Origin: Trema orientale
Taxonomy: Eukaryota > Streptophyta > Magnoliopsida > Rosales > Cannabaceae
Length of the DNA: 64,000 bases
Assembly: GCA_002914845.1 (NCBI GenBank)
Contig: JXTC01000318.1
Coordinates: 84,780 to 148,779 of the forward strand
Direction of reading: 5' to 3'
Shown in pieces: positions 61,101 to 64,000 of this stretch. The notes beneath the pieces were generated by a model. That model saw nothing but the letters and a program-made list of their open reading frames with translations, was not told where the DNA came from and ran no database searches. Within the stretch, counting starts at the first letter, position 1; every line of letters begins with the position of its first letter. Both the position numbers and the translations under genes were made by a program.

Positions 61101-62900
61101 TCGATCCAATCGAAGAGTCTTTATACTTTTCCTAATTGCTTTTTGGTTTCTGCTTTCAATTCTTTGAACTTTTTGAAAGAATTCAATTAGCAGTATCATT
61201 AGGAAAACATAATAAAATTTTGAATAATCATTCATAATGATATATTCAAAACTTTATTGGGCTTGATTGCTCAAGGACCTGCAGACAACAATACATACTA
61301 TTTTTAAAACATTCTTATACTCTTAGGTCTTTTCTAACAAAGGACCTTTTAGTCATTTTTTCTTCCAGATAGGATTCGCAGATTGGTGATTGTTTGGCTT
61401 CTAACAAGTTTAGATGCCTATCCTTAACCAATCTTTGGATCATATTTAGGTTAATATGACCGAAGTACAACTATTCTTATTCTTAGTACTTACGTACTTT
61501 CTTATGATTAGATTTATCATGTTCAATCTCATCATTATTAGTGTCACATAAATGAGAATAATTTAGGTCAATGAAAATGTCATTCAGCGCAATTAAGAAT
61601 ATTATTCTTTCACATGGAAACTTTGTCATTAAGACAAACTGAATAATACCGTTTCATCAAATATGAAACAAAAATCAAATTTCTCTTAAATGCTTGACAA
61701 TTTTTAAACCCTAATCATAAATTCATCAAACATGAATTTAAACATTTCTTATTTTATGTGCAGACACTATAGCTATTGTAGTCCTTACTCTTAGTGAACT
61801 TGCCTTCACTAAACCCCTTGGTTTCCTAGAACCCTTTGTAACAGTCATGCAAACATGGTTAATGATTCTTAAATCTTATCCAAGATTCATTAAGTCATCC
61901 ACTAAAATAAATTAATGAATAATAAATTGTTATTACCTTTCAATCAAGTATTNGATTAGAAAATTCACCTTTAGCTACTTTAGCTTGGTGAAGATGTTCA
62001 TTAAGTATCTCATTGAGATTTAGCATAATATTATAATGGTTTGAATTCTTTGAATTTCGTGCTGTAACATATTGGACATCGCATGTCAACATATATCAAT
62101 GAATTTTCTAGGAATTCTCCCACTACATATATGCTTTATTTTTCTTCACTAATCTCACCAGCGAATGTGGACGAACATACAAGAGTAAGAACTTAATAAC
62201 GTATCGGCCATAAGCACTAAATCTAGGTTACATTAATCCAGACAATATAGTCTAACCATACAAGTTATGTGTGTGTGAGTACAGTGGGTAAAGGAATTAA
62301 GGACATATCTATTTGAACGAAAATAAATAATCCATATAATAGCAAACATCATGTAATAAATATTTTGAATAATTAACATAATGTAAAGTAAATCTACAAT
62401 ATGCAAGTGAAGTATCCCTAGGACTATCACTAATATTCATGGTAATTCAACTTACCATTAATTACAAGCCTCCTGCGGGAAGTCATGCAATTAACAAGTC
62501 AAACTGAAACAATTTCATTTAGAAAATAAGACAAATATCTCATATCCCATATTTCTAACTACCATTTAATTTAGTCCTCTACTCTACTAACAAGAACTCC
62601 TACGGGAGGATATCAGTATTTCGAGTTGAGTGTGCAACCATTGTTTCAGTAATTAAACTTTCTATATAAGACAGTCTCCTACGGGAGATCAGCCTCATAT
62701 AGTCCACCTAATACCTTATCCTAAGAAATTCATTTCCAGTACTACCCGGACGAAAACCCTCCTACGGGAGCTCAGTAAGATTCTGAGGCGAGGCTTATCC
62801 TAGTACATAATGAACCAACAATGGAGACCGTAGGTATCTCATACCTTCTCCCACTCAATATTTTATAATTAGGGATTTAATGATTTTACCCAGTTATCTA
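58140..62900 (-). mobile_element. Ty1/copia fossil B, minus strand, inserted into fossil A
   Basis: A long LTR (about 58140-59813, roughly 1.67 kb) starts on the minus strand TGTTGGGAATATGCCCTAGA, after the polypurine tract AGTGGGAGAC. Next upstream is the pol end (FEDHLEGMRLRDISHLL-type frame at about 59820-59910). Heavily decayed pol follows, with an integrase-like stretch near 61050-61235. A leader-like region with repeats follows at 62460-62830. It is old and much broken, with many breaks. The second LTR is not seen and may lie beyond the window. One unresolved base lies at 61953. Confidence 0.7.
62460..62830. repeat. Repeated CTCCTACGGGAG motif
   Basis: Four dispersed copies of CTCCTACGGGAG or a close variant occur about 70-120 bases apart (near 62470, 62597, 62677, 62769), within the likely leader of copia fossil B. 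Each is a near-perfect palindrome. Confidence 0.65.
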
Positions 62901-63179
62901 ACTTACTTAGTAACCTAAAATCAGTTATGAAAGCATGTTCATATTTTGCATGTGAGTAGCTCTACTATCCCATATGACATGTTACTAAGACCATGTAATT
63001 AAATACTCTATATAGAATATGCATGCAACATTATTCATATAATAATCAAGTATTGACAGAATTTAATAAAATAGAAAAGTTAATGATTATCAATCATTCT
63101 AGCATTTATTATTATTTAATAATTAAACAATCTTTTCACAAAAGATATTATTAAATAATAACTGTGAGAAATAATATTC

Positions 63180-64000
63180 AAGTTTAAATAATTAAGATTT
63201 TCATAAAATCTAATTTATTTAATTAAAAGATTTAATCCAAATTAAATTTCCTTGAATATTTCAAAAATTTGAATTCAACTTTTGAATTTAAATTTTGAAT
63301 TATAAATTTAATTATCTCATAATTAAAATATCTCCCACTGATTGGATTTTCAAATTTGAAATTATCTCATAATTTTCATATCATTATTTTAATCTCATTA
63401 AAATAAAATATAAAACTTTCTATTTAAAATTAAATTGGATAATGTAGATATTTACTAATTAAAATCTTCACAAGATTTAAATTAGATATGTAGATGATTT
63501 AATCAAATTAAATCTCTAGAAATATCTATTAATTTAAATTTAACTTTTAAATTTCAAATCTCAAATTAATTATCACATAATTAATATTAATTATCTAAAA
63601 GATTTAATCACATTAATCTCTTAGAATATTTCCAGATTTAAATTCAACATTTGAATTTCAAATCTTTAAATTAATTATTGAATAATTAATATAAATAATC
63701 TTTTGAAAATTTAATCTTATTAAATCTTCTAGATTATGTCTAGATTTGAATTCAACGTTTGAATTTCAAATCATTAATTAATGATTGAATAATTAATATA
63801 GATAATCTTTTGAAAATTTAATCTTATTAAATCTTCTAGATTATCTCTAGATTTGAATTTAACATTTGAATTTCAAATCATTAATTAATTATTGAATAAT
63901 TAATTTAGATAATCTTTTGAAAATTTAATCTTATTAAATCTTCTAGATTATCTCTAGATTTGAATTCAACATTTGAATTTCAAATCATTAATTAATTATT
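63180..64000. repeat. AT-rich tandem repeat, 107-bp period
   Basis: The phrase GATTTGAATTCAAC recurs at 63743, 63850 and 63957, exactly 107 bases apart, with near-identical units (each containing TTCAAATCATTAATTAAT and TCTTTTGAAAATTTAATC). Units to the left (63634, about 63527 and earlier) are more diverged. The array continues past the window end. It may belong to fossil B or be an independent satellite. Confidence 0.9.

Noticed and set aside
63180-64000. CRISPR-like array
   Set aside because: Units are contiguous 107-bp tandem repeats without unique spacers, in a plant nuclear sequence.

Overview
The window is a piece of nuclear chromosome from a flowering plant, most likely a eudicot. The coding genes have plant introns and plant-only products (a GNOM-type ARF-GEF, an AT-hook AHL protein, a thylakoid-lumen pentapeptide protein, a DUF604 glycosyltransferase). 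The space between them is AT-rich and packed with plant transposable elements. No species can be named from the sequence alone. Two single ambiguous bases (28150, 61953) mark it as an assembly.

Layout. 1-12,600 has no convincing host gene. It holds a direct duplication (1-740 / 5273-5985) whose two copies differ by MITE insertions, a 3.0-kb Mutator-like element (855-3849) with a perfect 9-bp target duplication, a LINE-derived retroposon with a 17-bp target duplication (6148-6894), and a second Mutator-like element (about 7242-8660). A single-exon AHL15-like gene lies at 12,606-13,640 (minus). 15,100-21,500 is again transposon space: a foldback element, a nest of MITEs, and a Mutator-like element related to the one at 7.2 kb but carrying different GC-rich cargo. 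22,862-29,440 is GNOM (minus; two coding exons and a probable 5'UTR intron). 29,800-33,100 holds MITEs and a small Helitron. 33,407-35,532 is a seven-exon thylakoid-lumen pentapeptide gene (plus). 36,984-41,768 is a three-exon DUF604 glycosyltransferase gene (minus), convergent with it, with a G-box cluster about 0.5 kb upstream.

From 42 kb on there is no intact host gene. A 768-bp foldback element made of about 31-33-bp subrepeats has a perfect 9-bp target duplication (45,630-46,397). A full-length but broken Ty1/copia fossil with 5-bp target duplication and LTRs about 3-4% apart occupies 46,744-53,521. Then come MITEs, a GC-rich fragment of a PRA1-family gene (55,802-56,074), a piece of a related copia fossil on the minus strand, a second copia fossil apparently inserted into it (LTR about 58,140-59,813, interior to about 62,900), and a 107-bp AT-rich tandem repeat that runs off the window end.

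The host genes show no sign of acting as a functional cluster: GNOM works in endomembrane trafficking, the AHL protein in chromatin, the pentapeptide protein in the chloroplast lumen, and the DUF604 protein probably in the Golgi. I found no evidence of an undescribed multi-gene system. The most unusual content is the transposon structure: two Mutator-family elements with the same ends and same minisatellite but different cargo, and an array of TTGAC/GTCAA palindromes inside a third.
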